DNA from: Flavobacteriaceae bacterium
GTDB lineage: Bacteria > Bacteroidota > Bacteroidia > Flavobacteriales > Flavobacteriaceae
Assembly (NCBI GenBank): GCA_012959395.1
Contig: DUDG01000018.1
Span: 1-64,000, forward strand
DNA length: 64,000 bases
Direction: 5' to 3'
Below the pieces are notes generated by a model. That model had not been told where the DNA came from and searched no databases. It saw nothing but the letters and a program-made list of their open reading frames with translations. This document shows positions 51,420 to 61,352 of the stretch, piece after piece. The translations under genes were made by a program, and so were the position numbers. The number at the start of each line of letters is the position of its first letter. Position 1 is the stretch's first letter.

Positions 51420-52067
51420 TTATTGTTTAACAACTATAAAAGTAGCCGTGGCTCCAGTTGAAAGGTTCCATTGATTTGAAGAAATAAGTTTTTGACTATC
51501 ATCAAAAACTCTAAGCTCAGCGGTATTTGGTCCTGATTCACCTTGATTTAATGCAGTAAAATCTATTTTATTAAATCCCTTATTTAAAGGAAGCTTAAAT
51601 CCAATAAAAGAATTATCTAATAATAAATTATAAATAACAATAGAGTCATTAACTAAAATTCTTACTCTGTCTCCATCTACATATTCAAAATCTCTACATA
51701 ATATATTTACATATTCTGATACTGTAGAAACATCTCCTAAATATGAACCATTACTATAACCATTTGGTTTTTTATCTTTTTCTTTTTTCAATCTTTTAAG
51801 ATAAATGTCCCCAGGGTTTAAAAATATTTCATTTTCCTTTAATGCACTAGACATTTTCTTAGATTCAGTCTTTTTAGAAATTGAAAAATAATTTGGATTA
51901 TTCGGGCTAATCTGAGCATTCTTTAAAGCTGAATAAACCGGAGGTAATAATTCAATTTTTCTTTTAGAAATTTCAACTTGAGAAAAAGTTAAAAAAGGTA
52001 TTATTAAAAAAAATAATAATATTTTTCTTAATGATTTGAAATTTCTAAAAACAATAAAATTAGCCAT
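51420..52067 (-). CDS. Secreted protein of unknown function
   Basis: A 215-residue protein with a basic start and a signal peptide (hydrophobic residues 16-27, ending F-S-Q). The rest is polar with a central linker rich in Lys and a C-terminal beta-rich region (V-R-I-L-V-N-D-S-I-V-I-Y-N, then N-T-A-E-L-R-V-F). I do not recognise a domain; it might carry a beta-sandwich that binds a partner protein. It stands alone, convergent with the carboxylase remnant. Confidence 0.7.
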   Translation of the reverse strand: MANFIVFRNFKSLRKILLFFLIIPFLTFSQVEISKRKIELLPPVYSALKNAQISPNNPNYFSISKKTESKKMSSALKENEIFLNPGDIYLKRLKKEKDKKPNGYSNGSYLGDVSTVSEYVNILCRDFEYVDGDRVRILVNDSIVIYNLLLDNSFIGFKLPLNKGFNKIDFTALNQGESGPNTAELRVFDDSQKLISSNQWNLSTGATATFIVVKQ

Positions 52068-52152
52068 CTAATTATTTTATTTTCATTAAAATCAAGAACC
52101 ATGCCTTAAATAAAAAATCAAAAAATACATAATCCTTAATAAAACTCATGAA

Positions 52153-55100
52153 TTAAGATTTAAAATACTTATTATACTTGAAATAAGAGAAAAATCCTAA
52201 AATTAATACAAAAAATAAAGAGTAATATACAAAATCAGGTGTAATAACTTTATCTCCACTAGCGTATGAATGTAGTCCTGATAAGTAGAAGTTAACACCA
52301 AAATAAGTCATAATAATACTAGAAAAAGCTAAAATTGACATTAAATTAAATGTCCATTTTCCTCTTAATCCAGGTACTAACCTCATATGTAATACAAAAG
52401 CATAAATGAAAATACTGATTAAAGCCCAAGTCTCTTTAGGATCCCATCCCCAATATCTTCCCCAACTTTCATTAGCCCATTGTCCTCCTAAAAAATTACC
52501 AATAGTTAGCATTATTAAACCAACAGTTAAAGCCATTTCATTAATAATTGTTAATTCCTTTAAATTAAGCTCAATTTTCTTTTTATTCTTTTCGTTAGTG
52601 ATTAACATCAAAATCAATGAAACAATCCCTAGTATCATTCCTAAAGTAAATGGACCATAACTTCCAACAATAACAGAAACATGAATCATTAACCAATAAC
52701 TATCAAGAACTGGAACCAAATTTGCAATCTCTGGATCCATCCAATTCCAATGTGCAATCATCAATATCATTGAAGCAACAAAAGAAGTAGCAGCAATAGT
52801 TAAATTTGATTTTCTCCCAAAAGCTAATCCAATACCTACTGTTGCCCAAGCAACAAAAATCATTGATTCATAGGCATCACTCCAAGGTGCATGACCAGCA
52901 ATATATCCTCTTGCAATAAGTCCTATTGTATGAAGAAAGAATAAAGTAACAATTGAATACTTGCAAATTGAAACTAAAAAATTAACATATCTATTTTCAT
53001 AAAATATTTGAAATATTAAAAACCCAAACATAAGAGTGCCAACATACATATACCAACTAAATAATTTTTTAAAAACATCATATTTATTATATAAAATCTC
53101 TGCTTTTACTTTTTTTTCTGTTGGAAGAACTTCTGAACCATATTTTTTTTGAAAACCTTTAATACTCTCTAATAGTTTTTCTGAATTTGTATAATCTTTT
53201 ATAATTACATCATTATCTAGTGAGCCTAAATAAAGTGGCAATATATTTTTTACATATAAAGAGTCAATTCCTGTAAACGAATCTGGATCTAATTCAGAAA
53301 AAGAAAGCCATTTATTATTTGGCTCATCAGGAATTGGAAATATTTTTAGAATTTTTCCTTCTAATGCAGAAAATAATAAATTTATTTTTCTGTCTAATTC
53401 TATAAAATCTTTTTCAAATTGATTTGGAAGTGATGATTTATAAGAATCTTCAAGTTGTTTAGATAATTTGTAATTCCCTTTTTGATCAAAAAAGTCAACA
53501 AATGCAGCATACTTTTCTTTTTTATTTCTTCCTGCTATTTTCCTAATACTATCATTTCCTCTCTTAAGATAAATTATAGGAATATTATACCATAAAACAG
53601 GATTTTTAATAATTGAAATAAGAACTTGATCTGCATTTAAACCTTTATACTTATCCGATTTACTCACTTTTCGTAAAAGTTCAGATGCAAAAGTATTTAA
53701 AGGCTTCATCCTTCCTCCAGAATCTTGAATTACTAAGCTTCCGAACACAGCAGAATGCTCAATACTAACAGGATTATTAATAATTAAAGAATCTATTTGT
53801 TTTAAGTTTTTAGCTTTTATATGATCATGATTTTCTTGACTTAAACCAATACTTGAAAAGAATAAAAAGAAAATCAATAATGATTGTTTTTTTAGTTTAA
53901 CTTTTTCTAGTTGAAGTGCCAAATCTTTAAATCTTGTTTTTCCAAAAAACATGATTCCTATTAATCCTATATACAATAAAAAGTAACCCAAATAGGTTAT
54001 TAAAGTCCCATAAAAGTCATGGTTAACAGATAAAATAGTTCCTTTTTCATCCTGATCAAAAGAGGCTTGAAAGAAACGATATCCTTTATGATTTAGGATA
54101 TGATTCATATAAATTTCGTGATCAAAATTATTGTTGTCTAAAACTGTCACTTTACTCATAAAGCTACTATAGCTTTTTTCAGTACCTGGGTATTTTTCTG
54201 CTATAAAATCATTTAGTTTGATTTTAAATGGCAATTCATACTCTAAAGAACCATATTTCATCAAAAAATCTAAATTGCCAACTCTTATTGTTTTTAAATC
54301 ATTTACAACTCCTTTAGCGCCTAAAAGGCCTATGATTTCAGATTCATTATTAGTAGATATCTTCAAAAACAGACCATCTTGTACCGTAACCTCATCATCT
54401 GATTTAAGAATTTCAAATTTTCCATTAATAATCTCATCTGGAAAAACAAATTGTAAACCTGCAGCATTATATAATGATCTTAGTTGTAAAGGTTGGTCTG
54501 AACCTTTAATAAGTTGACCTTTTTTTTGATCAGCCATTCTTAAATAATCCCCATCAAAAGCGCTATTTACAATTAGTTCGCCATCAATAAGTTTAATATT
54601 AATTGCTCCAACAGTGGGTTTATTTAAAGCAAATAATATATTATGAATACTTGTAATATCTCCCCACTTAAGAAAATGATCGTGTCTATTTCCTCCACTT
54701 GCTTCAACAATTTTCAAATACTGATCTCCATTTATATTTTCAACTAAATCTTCCTTAGCATTTTCAATAAAATCAACATATTCAATTGTAAAATCTTGAT
54801 TATTAAATTCATATTTCCATTTAAAAGAATTATTGGTATGTTCTGAAAGAAGCATATCGTCTTCTAATTTCTTTCTAGCAGGCTGACCATTAATTTCTCC
54901 ATCAACGAAGATTGTTAAATAAGTTTTATCTGAAAGAAATGTTTGTGATGAATTATTTTCTCTTATTGGCATAACTCCTTCAAAACCTATGTAACGAGTA
55001 ACAAAGGCACCTATTATTATTAATATCCATGATACATGTAATAAAAGTACTGGCCACTTTTCAAATCTTAATAAATTATATCTTTTGATATTTAAAATGA

Positions 55101-55284
55101 AACTCAATATAAAAAATCCCATTATTATCTCAAACCAAAAAGCGTTATAGATTAAAATTTTAGCAGTAGTGGTGCTGTAATAGTTTTCAACGAATGTGCC
55201 TACAGCCATTGAAAAAGCAAATAAAAGAAATAAAAAAGCAGTAAGTCTAGTTGAAATTAAAAAAGATATTATTTTTTTACCCAT
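52153..55284 (-). CDS. ccsBA: Fused ResB-CcsA cytochrome c maturation protein
   Basis: A 1043-residue membrane protein. The N-terminal part (about residues 1-470) has four membrane helices and a large periplasmic ResB domain. A periplasmic linker with a second signal-like helix follows (about 465-760). The C-terminal part is CcsA, with the haem-handling W-G-R-Y-W-G-W-D-P-K-E-T-W motif near residue 943 between membrane helices. This is the system II haem transporter/ligase that attaches haem to apocytochromes c. The fusion is common in Bacteroidota. The start overlaps the end of the isomerase gene upstream by 16 bases. Confidence 0.9.
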   Translation of the reverse strand: MGKKIISFLISTRLTAFLFLLFAFSMAVGTFVENYYSTTTAKILIYNAFWFEIIMGFFILSFILNIKRYNLLRFEKWPVLLLHVSWILIIIGAFVTRYIGFEGVMPIRENNSSQTFLSDKTYLTIFVDGEINGQPARKKLEDDMLLSEHTNNSFKWKYEFNNQDFTIEYVDFIENAKEDLVENINGDQYLKIVEASGGNRHDHFLKWGDITSIHNILFALNKPTVGAINIKLIDGELIVNSAFDGDYLRMADQKKGQLIKGSDQPLQLRSLYNAAGLQFVFPDEIINGKFEILKSDDEVTVQDGLFLKISTNNESEIIGLLGAKGVVNDLKTIRVGNLDFLMKYGSLEYELPFKIKLNDFIAEKYPGTEKSYSSFMSKVTVLDNNNFDHEIYMNHILNHKGYRFFQASFDQDEKGTILSVNHDFYGTLITYLGYFLLYIGLIGIMFFGKTRFKDLALQLEKVKLKKQSLLIFFLFFSSIGLSQENHDHIKAKNLKQIDSLIINNPVSIEHSAVFGSLVIQDSGGRMKPLNTFASELLRKVSKSDKYKGLNADQVLISIIKNPVLWYNIPIIYLKRGNDSIRKIAGRNKKEKYAAFVDFFDQKGNYKLSKQLEDSYKSSLPNQFEKDFIELDRKINLLFSALEGKILKIFPIPDEPNNKWLSFSELDPDSFTGIDSLYVKNILPLYLGSLDNDVIIKDYTNSEKLLESIKGFQKKYGSEVLPTEKKVKAEILYNKYDVFKKLFSWYMYVGTLMFGFLIFQIFYENRYVNFLVSICKYSIVTLFFLHTIGLIARGYIAGHAPWSDAYESMIFVAWATVGIGLAFGRKSNLTIAATSFVASMILMIAHWNWMDPEIANLVPVLDSYWLMIHVSVIVGSYGPFTLGMILGIVSLILMLITNEKNKKKIELNLKELTIINEMALTVGLIMLTIGNFLGGQWANESWGRYWGWDPKETWALISIFIYAFVLHMRLVPGLRGKWTFNLMSILAFSSIIMTYFGVNFYLSGLHSYASGDKVITPDFVYYSLFFVLILGFFSYFKYNKYFKS

Positions 55285-56654
55285 TTATTAGTAAAGTTAC
55301 AGTCCTTATTATCTTTATTTATATTAATATATGTTTCATCAATTTTTTCAATCATCCAGCTTTGGATTTTATCAAGTTGCTTTTCTTTAAGAGCTAATTC
55401 TTTTATTTTAATATAATCTTGAGAATAATTAGCAATATGTTCATCGAATCTGTTACTTACTTTTATTATTTTATATTTCTTAACTCCTCTTTGATCTTCT
55501 TCAAGGAGTGAGTTAGAAATTTCATTGTCTTTTAATTTTTGTGCTTGACTGTATAAAACAGGATCCATTTTAGTCAGTTCAAATCTAGTGTCACCTGTTG
55601 TAGGATTTATAAGTACTCCTCCATTGTTTTTGGTTTCTTCCTCATGGGACAAAGATTTTGCTGCTTCTTCAAAAGTTAATTCTTCATCAACAATTCTTTT
55701 TCTAATTAAATCAATAATTCTTTTAGCTTCAACTAAAGCTTCGTTTCTAATTTCTGGAATCAATAAAATATGTCTAACATCAACCTCTTGTCCTCTAATT
55801 TTTTCAACTTTTACTATATGCCATCCACTGGGTGACTTGAAAGGAGCTGATATCTCACCTTCTCTTAATCTATATGAAGCATCTCTAAACTCTTTTACCA
55901 TTTGTGGTCTACTTCTATTAAGAGTATATTTTCCGCCAGTTGATCTTGACCCTGGATCTTGAGAATATAAAATAGCTTTTGTTGCGAATGAAGAACCATT
56001 TACAACTATATCATTTCTTATAGTTTCTAAACGTTTGATTACTTTTTGTTCATCTTCATCAGAAACTTCTGGGTTTATTACAATTTGAGCTAATTCTAAT
56101 TCTGCACCAAAAACTGGTCTTTCATAGTTTGGAATAGAGTTAAAAAATTGTCTTACTTCCTCAGGTGTAATTTCAATTTCATCAACAATTTTATTTTGCA
56201 TTTTTTCAGATAACTGATTGACCTTATTTATTTCAAAAAGTTCAGTCCTAAAAGATTGCTCGTCATTTTTTTTATAAAATTCTAGCACTTTATCTAAACT
56301 ACCTAATTGATCAATAAAATAATCAATAGTTTTGTCAACATATGAATATATCTGATTATTATCAACTTCTAAACTATCTTGTTCAGCATGATGAGCGTAT
56401 AATTTATCTTCCATCAATTTCCCTAACAAACTACATCTAGTTATATTTTGAGTTGAAACACCTTGAGATTGAAGATCAATTAGAGTCTTATCTACATCTG
56501 ACTCTAATATAACATACTCGCCAACTACAGCAGAAACGCCATCTATTTTAATTTTACTTTGAACAATATCAGAATTAACAGAAGACTGCGAAAAACTAAT
56601 GTTAAAAAATAACATTAGTAAAGCAGAAAAGAAATATTTACTAATTTGTTTCAT
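55269..56654 (-). CDS. SurA-type periplasmic peptidyl-prolyl isomerase
   Basis: A 461-residue protein with start at ATG 56654, which gives a signal peptide (M-K-Q-I-S-K-Y-F-F, ending I-S-F-S-Q); an earlier ATG at 56690 would put 12 polar residues in front. The N-terminal SurA-like region (S-A-V-V-G-E-Y-V-I-L-E-S-D-V) is followed by two parvulin domains: G-R-Y... at about 190-300 (G-S-S-F-A-T-K-A, Y-S-Q-D-P-G-S-R-S-T-G-G) and about 300-400 (D-V-R-H-I-L-L). It assists folding of outer-membrane proteins. Overlaps the upstream foldase-like gene by 14 bases. Confidence 0.85.
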   Translation of the reverse strand: MKQISKYFFSALLMLFFNISFSQSSVNSDIVQSKIKIDGVSAVVGEYVILESDVDKTLIDLQSQGVSTQNITRCSLLGKLMEDKLYAHHAEQDSLEVDNNQIYSYVDKTIDYFIDQLGSLDKVLEFYKKNDEQSFRTELFEINKVNQLSEKMQNKIVDEIEITPEEVRQFFNSIPNYERPVFGAELELAQIVINPEVSDEDEQKVIKRLETIRNDIVVNGSSFATKAILYSQDPGSRSTGGKYTLNRSRPQMVKEFRDASYRLREGEISAPFKSPSGWHIVKVEKIRGQEVDVRHILLIPEIRNEALVEAKRIIDLIRKRIVDEELTFEEAAKSLSHEEETKNNGGVLINPTTGDTRFELTKMDPVLYSQAQKLKDNEISNSLLEEDQRGVKKYKIIKVSNRFDEHIANYSQDYIKIKELALKEKQLDKIQSWMIEKIDETYININKDNKDCNFTNKWVKK

Positions 56655-57501
56655 AAAATTCAAATTCTTTTTTTTGTATAGCATCATCAATTAAATCTTT
56701 TTCAAATTTACTAATAAACTCTAATTTTTTTTTATTTAAAAGAATTTGTTTTAAAGTAGGTTGGATAAATTCAATTGGCGCTAAATCATTTCTAAAAATA
56801 GATTCATTAATTTTAATCAAATATAATTCTAAAGAATCTTCTAATTGATAAAATAGTGACTTTTTTATAATTCTATTTTTTATATTTTTATTAATTTCTG
56901 GAAATTTATTAAAAAACATTTCTTTATTAATCCAAACTGAGTCATTAAAATAAAAAGAAGTGAATTGTAAAGAAATTGAATCCAAAAAAGCAACATCATT
57001 CTTATTAAACCTTCTAAACCTTTTAACAACATCCTTAATATTATAATTATCGCTTTTTATTTTTAGATACCTTCCTTTAAGTAAATCCTGATTTAGTTTA
57101 AAATTCAATTTATTTAAATCATGATATTTTTTTATTTCATTTTTTGAAATCAAAGTATCCATTAGGGCTTTCACCATTTTTTCTTGATAATAATGAGAAA
57201 GTAAATCATTTTTATATGATTCAACCAGCTCTAATAATTCAAACTGTTCATCTTTATCAAGGTTGATTAAGGCCTTGTCATAAATAATATAATTTTTAGC
57301 CCATTTCAAAATTTGATTCTTGACATAAATTATACTATCCTCTTTTGACAAATTCTTAGGAAATATATCTTTAATATCCTCAAAATAAAAATAATCATCT
57401 TGAATTCTAGCCAATGCTAATTGAGGATTAGATTTAAAATATTGACAACTAACTATTATTATAGAAAAAGAAAAAAGAAAAAAGAAATTTTTTATTTTCA
57501 A
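56641..57501 (-). CDS. Periplasmic foldase-like lipoprotein (PpiC/SurA-type N-domain)
   Basis: A 286-residue protein with a lipoprotein signal (I-V-S-C, Cys19). It has the helical N-terminal chaperone-like region (A-R-I-Q-D-D-Y-F-Y-F-E-D-I, then a long helical part). I see no clear parvulin domain in the C-terminal half (L-K-Q-I-L-L-N-K-K-K-L-E-F). It resembles chaperone-only members found with SurA in Bacteroidota. It is in the same operon, between the IMP dehydrogenase gene (7 bases) and the SurA-type gene. Confidence 0.65.
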   Translation of the reverse strand: MKIKNFFFLFSFSIIIVSCQYFKSNPQLALARIQDDYFYFEDIKDIFPKNLSKEDSIIYVKNQILKWAKNYIIYDKALINLDKDEQFELLELVESYKNDLLSHYYQEKMVKALMDTLISKNEIKKYHDLNKLNFKLNQDLLKGRYLKIKSDNYNIKDVVKRFRRFNKNDVAFLDSISLQFTSFYFNDSVWINKEMFFNKFPEINKNIKNRIIKKSLFYQLEDSLELYLIKINESIFRNDLAPIEFIQPTLKQILLNKKKLEFISKFEKDLIDDAIQKKEFEFYETN

Positions 57502-57508
57502 AACAATA

Positions 57509-58981
57509 TTATCTAGAATAATTAGGAGATTCTTTGGTTATTATAACATTATGAGGGTGGTTTTCTTGAATACCAGCTCCTGTAATTTGAATAAATTGAG
57601 CTTTAGCTTGTAAATCCTCAATATTTTTACTTCCACAATAACCCATTCCTGATTTTAATCCTCCTACAAATTGATGAATACTTTCTAAAAGGTCACCTTT
57701 ATAAGGTACTCTTCCTACAACTCCTTCAGGGACGAGTTTATTTGAGTCACTTACAAAATCTTGAAAATAACGATCTCTACTTCCTTTTTGCATAGCTTCT
57801 ATAGAACCCATTCCTCTATAAGTCTTAAATTTTCTTCCTTCATAAATAATGGTTTCACCTGGAGATTCTTTAGTTCCAGCTAAAAGAGAACCTAACATAA
57901 CGCAATCTGCACCTGCGGCAATTGCTTTAGTAATATCTCCAGTGTATTTAATTCCTCCATCTGCTATAACTGAAACCCCTGATCCTTTAATAGCTTTTGA
58001 AACTTCATAAATTGCAGAAAGTTGAGGATAACCAACTCCAGATATAACCCTAGTTGTACAAATTGAACCTGGGCCAATTCCAACTTTAACTCCATCTGCA
58101 CCTGCTTTTACTAAAAACAATGCAGCTTCTGCTGTAGCAATATTTCCAACAATCACATCAAGGCCAGGAAAATCTTGCTTAATATTTTTTAAAATATTTA
58201 ACACTCCCTTTGAATGGCCATGAGCGGTGTCAATAACTATTGCATCTACACCTGCCTTATATAGAGCTTTACATCTTTCAAAAGAATCCTGGGAAACACC
58301 TATTGCAGCAGCTACTTTCAACCTACCATATTTATCTTTATTTGATATTGGCTTAAGAGATAATTTTTGAATATCTCTAAATGTTATTAAACCAATTAAA
58401 TTTTTATTTTTATCAATGACTGGTAATTTTTCTATTTTATGTTTTTGTAAAATCTTTTCTGCTTCTTGCATCGTAACGCCTTCTTTAGCAGTAACTAGAT
58501 TTGTTGTTGTCATAACTTGAGAAAGAGATTTGCTGTTATCATTTTCAAACCTTAAATCTCTGTTGGTAACAATACCAATTAATTTTCTTTCAGCATTTAT
58601 AATTGGAATTCCACCAATACTGTATTCTTTCATATTATGTTTTGCTTCAGCAACTAAAGAATTTTTATTTAGAGTAATTGGTTCTAAAATCATTCCCGAT
58701 TCTGACCTTTTAACTTTTTTAATTTTACTAGCTTGCTCATCAATAGTCATGCTTTTATGCAGAACACCTAAACCTCCTTCTTGTGCCATTGCAATAGCCA
58801 TTTTACTCTCTGTAACAGTATCCATCGCAGCAGAAACAATGGGAATATTTAAATTTAGATTTTTAGAAAATTTAGATTTTAAATCTACCTGATTTGGGAG
58901 GCATTCTGAATAAGATGGAACTAAAATAACGTCATCGTATGTTAATCCTGTTCCAATAAATTTCTTTTTAAGTAAATCCAT
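57509..58981 (-). CDS. guaB: IMP dehydrogenase
   Basis: A 490-residue protein, started at ATG 58981 (M-D-L-L-K-K-K-F); an in-frame ATG at 59008 would add nine residues. It shows [11 protein letters not shown] near the start, two CBS domains (about 95-205) and the active-site loop G-P-G-S-I-C-T-T-R (catalytic Cys). The C-terminal barrel has [12 protein letters not shown]. It converts IMP to XMP in guanine nucleotide synthesis. It begins the operon with the two periplasmic foldase genes and CcsBA. Confidence 0.95.
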   Translation of the reverse strand: MDLLKKKFIGTGLTYDDVILVPSYSECLPNQVDLKSKFSKNLNLNIPIVSAAMDTVTESKMAIAMAQEGGLGVLHKSMTIDEQASKIKKVKRSESGMILEPITLNKNSLVAEAKHNMKEYSIGGIPIINAERKLIGIVTNRDLRFENDNSKSLSQVMTTTNLVTAKEGVTMQEAEKILQKHKIEKLPVIDKNKNLIGLITFRDIQKLSLKPISNKDKYGRLKVAAAIGVSQDSFERCKALYKAGVDAIVIDTAHGHSKGVLNILKNIKQDFPGLDVIVGNIATAEAALFLVKAGADGVKVGIGPGSICTTRVISGVGYPQLSAIYEVSKAIKGSGVSVIADGGIKYTGDITKAIAAGADCVMLGSLLAGTKESPGETIIYEGRKFKTYRGMGSIEAMQKGSRDRYFQDFVSDSNKLVPEGVVGRVPYKGDLLESIHQFVGGLKSGMGYCGSKNIEDLQAKAQFIQITGAGIQENHPHNVIITKESPNYSR

Positions 58982-59024
58982 AGCAATTAACTTATTAATT
59001 AATTGCATGCAAATATACTAAAAA

Positions 59025-59516
59025 TTAACCCTTGAAAAGTTTGAGGTCTTTAATTATTATAATTACAGATAATAGAAATGAAATTGTCATTAAAAAACCA
59101 GAGAAAATAACTAAGTATTTAAACCAAAGTATTTCTATCCAAAGAAAATAAATCCCTCCGAAAGTCAAAAGAATTGAAACAAATGGTTCAATCGTTAGAA
59201 AATACTTTAAAAAAATATTTGTAGGAGTTAAACAAAGTAACAAACCCACAATAAAAAAAATAACAGACATGGAAAGAATATGGGAATGAATTATTGCTAA
59301 AAGCTCTCTTTTACTTTTTTTAAATTTCATCACGTCTGCATCAATATCAGACTCATTACCATTATATTGTTCAACAAGCCCATTCGGTTGGATGCTATTT
59401 GAATGATTTACAAAACTAATACTAGAGAAAAAACCAATACTTAATACTACTATAAATGAAGCAATTAAATATCTTATCTCTTTTGAAAGTTGTGAAAGAC
59501 TATTTATTTCAAACAT
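59025..59516 (-). CDS. Membrane protein of unknown function (four helices)
   Basis: A 163-residue protein with four or five membrane segments (about 13-33, 75-95, 103-120, 122-138, 140-158) and a short polar loop rich in Asn and Asp after the first. A conserved-looking H-S-H-I-L-S-M in the second helix might bind a metal or haem. No family recognised. The gene follows the FMN-binding protein gene by 12 bases, so both probably act together. Confidence 0.6.
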   Translation of the reverse strand: MFEINSLSQLSKEIRYLIASFIVVLSIGFFSSISFVNHSNSIQPNGLVEQYNGNESDIDADVMKFKKSKRELLAIIHSHILSMSVIFFIVGLLLCLTPTNIFLKYFLTIEPFVSILLTFGGIYFLWIEILWFKYLVIFSGFLMTISFLLSVIIIIKDLKLFKG

Positions 59517-59528
59517 CGAGTAAAAATA

Positions 59529-60074
59529 CTATAATATTTTCTTATCAATCAATAAATTTAAAGAACTTAATAATTGATTTATAGCATTTGTCATTGACTT
59601 TACTGAAATTGTTGCCCCTGAAATAGCTGAAATATTTTCTCTATAAATAAATTTATCTTGAATTGATTTGTTATTGAATTGACGCAACCATCTTGTGCTA
59701 CCAATTTCACTCCCCCAATCTTCTCTATATATTAAAACTTTAGATTTTTTAATTATAAATTCATTATTGAAAAGCACTAAATATTCAAAAGTTTCTGTTT
59801 TACTAGGTGCAGTTCCAACATATGCATAACCCAAAAAGAGATCCTTTGAAATAATTTTAAAAAAACGATCTTTAGAAAAATCTACTGTTAAATCAGGTTC
59901 ATTTTCAATTATAACAGGAATTAATAAAAAATCATTTATTGAAAAAGATTTAGAAATTTCTTTTTTTACTCTTTTTAAAATTTGAATATGGTTGTGAATA
60001 GTAAAAGAACTGCTGAGTATAAATATCAAAACAAAGCTAAAAGCTCTCAAACTATAAAGTTCTTTTAAATTCAT
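59529..60074 (-). CDS. FMN-binding domain protein
   Basis: A 181-residue protein with an N-terminal membrane segment (residues 9-25). The C-terminal FMN-binding motif A-I-S-G-A-T-I-S near residue 155 has the S-G-A-T form in which the threonine is covalently flavinylated by ApbE (known for RnfG, NqrC and related proteins). The flavin would face the periplasm and carry electrons. No ApbE gene is in the window. It lies between a porin and a membrane protein gene in one operon. Confidence 0.78.
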   Translation of the reverse strand: MNLKELYSLRAFSFVLIFILSSSFTIHNHIQILKRVKKEISKSFSINDFLLIPVIIENEPDLTVDFSKDRFFKIISKDLFLGYAYVGTAPSKTETFEYLVLFNNEFIIKKSKVLIYREDWGSEIGSTRWLRQFNNKSIQDKFIYRENISAISGATISVKSMTNAINQLLSSLNLLIDKKIL

Positions 60075-60089
60075 ATCTTATATCAGGTA

Positions 60090-61214
60090 TTAAAAGAAAA
60101 CTCCTATTCCCATGTTAAATTGTCCCTTAGCTTTAGAATCTGCAGCTGCAGTTCCTTTTGATTGCCAATCCATTTTAAAAACAGCACCATCAGCTAAATG
60201 ATAAGAAAGTCCAAAAGTAGTTTCTTTTCTATGAAATGAAGTATTTTTAGTTAAAGATCCTGCTACACTTGAATGAGTATCAAAATCTTCATATCTAACA
60301 AAAGCATCTAATTTCTGGCGATTAGCCATAGGTAATAAATTGTAGGCAGCTTCAACATAATATCCACTCATTTTAGAACCTAAATCTTTTCCTGACACAT
60401 TATTATATAAATCTGTATTACTTAATGAAGCATCAATATATTCAGATCTTGCAGTAAAACGATTTTTAACATATCTTGCATCTAAACCTAACATTGAAAC
60501 CCCTACTTGAGAGCCAATAATGCTTTTGTCAGTAGTTTGAGTTTTTCCATTATAAAAACTTAATCCCAATTTAAGACCAGGAAGTCCATAATAGTCAACT
60601 TTAGATGCAAAGTTAGCATTACTACCTATAGATTCAGCTCCCTTTTGTCTGCCAGATCTTAAACCATTCGTTCCTTTTAATTTATATTCTCCATTATAAG
60701 AAACAAAACCATTCATTATGTAAGCTTGATATTTCAAAGACATACTATTAATTCTTCCTGTTGCTCCTATACCCATTTCCCTCCAAGTTGTAGGAACTAA
60801 TTTATTATTTAGACTAGGTCTTTCTACACCATTGTAAGTAGTAGGCTCATGATACTCATTAATAATTCCCATAGGAACTAACAATAAGCCTCCTTTTATA
60901 CTGAAATTATCTGAAACTCCATAATTTAAAAAAGCTTGTTCAACATAAACTTCTTTTACATGTTCAAATTCAATTTCAGCAATAAATGATACTCTATCAT
61001 CAAATTTATATGCAAAAAGAATTACTAATCTTTGAACATCTAATTCAGAAGAACCAGAATCTGGATTGTTATATGTCATCTCACCATAACCTCCAATTGA
61101 TAGACCAGAAACTAAAGTTTGTAAACTTAAAAGTTGTTTTTCAGGACTATTATTCTGAGCATAAAAACTTAAAGTAAACAAAGTAATTAAAACTGTTAAT
61201 TTAGTTTTTTCCAT
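60090..61214 (-). CDS. Outer-membrane porin (OprO/P-like)
   Basis: A 374-residue protein with a signal peptide (ends S-F-Y-A-Q). The mature part has repeated amphipathic strands with glycine turns: S-I-G-G-Y-G-E-M, F-I-A-E-I-E-F-E-H-V-K-E-V-Y-V-E-Q-A, G-G-L-L-L-V-P-M-G, and a terminal F-F. This is the pattern of phosphate-selective porin-like proteins in Bacteroidota. The substrate may not be phosphate. It is the first gene of a trio with the FMN-binding protein and the small membrane protein. Confidence 0.8.
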   Translation of the reverse strand: MEKTKLTVLITLFTLSFYAQNNSPEKQLLSLQTLVSGLSIGGYGEMTYNNPDSGSSELDVQRLVILFAYKFDDRVSFIAEIEFEHVKEVYVEQAFLNYGVSDNFSIKGGLLLVPMGIINEYHEPTTYNGVERPSLNNKLVPTTWREMGIGATGRINSMSLKYQAYIMNGFVSYNGEYKLKGTNGLRSGRQKGAESIGSNANFASKVDYYGLPGLKLGLSFYNGKTQTTDKSIIGSQVGVSMLGLDARYVKNRFTARSEYIDASLSNTDLYNNVSGKDLGSKMSGYYVEAAYNLLPMANRQKLDAFVRYEDFDTHSSVAGSLTKNTSFHRKETTFGLSYHLADGAVFKMDWQSKGTAAADSKAKGQFNMGIGVFF

Positions 61215-61248
61215 ATTATATTTATTTGGATTGATTATAAATAAGATA

Positions 61249-61256
61249 CAAACGTA
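61249..61256 (-). promoter_or_regulatory. Candidate -7 promoter element for the porin operon
   Basis: On the minus strand this reads TACGTTTG, an exact match to the Bacteroidota -7 consensus TAnnTTTG. It lies 35 bases upstream of the porin start codon. The -33 region has only a T-rich stretch and no clear TTG. Confidence 0.45.
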
Positions 61257-61352
61257 TGGGAAAATTTTAAAAAATAAAAGCTTATTTTTAATTATTCTAA
61301 ATAAAAATAGGGAGAATTAAAAGTAGAGTTACTCTAAGTGATTGAATAACAA

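Noticed and set aside
52153-55284. The very long CcsBA protein as an unusual fusion
   Set aside because: The ResB-CcsA fusion with a long middle region is common in Bacteroidota, so it is not novel here.
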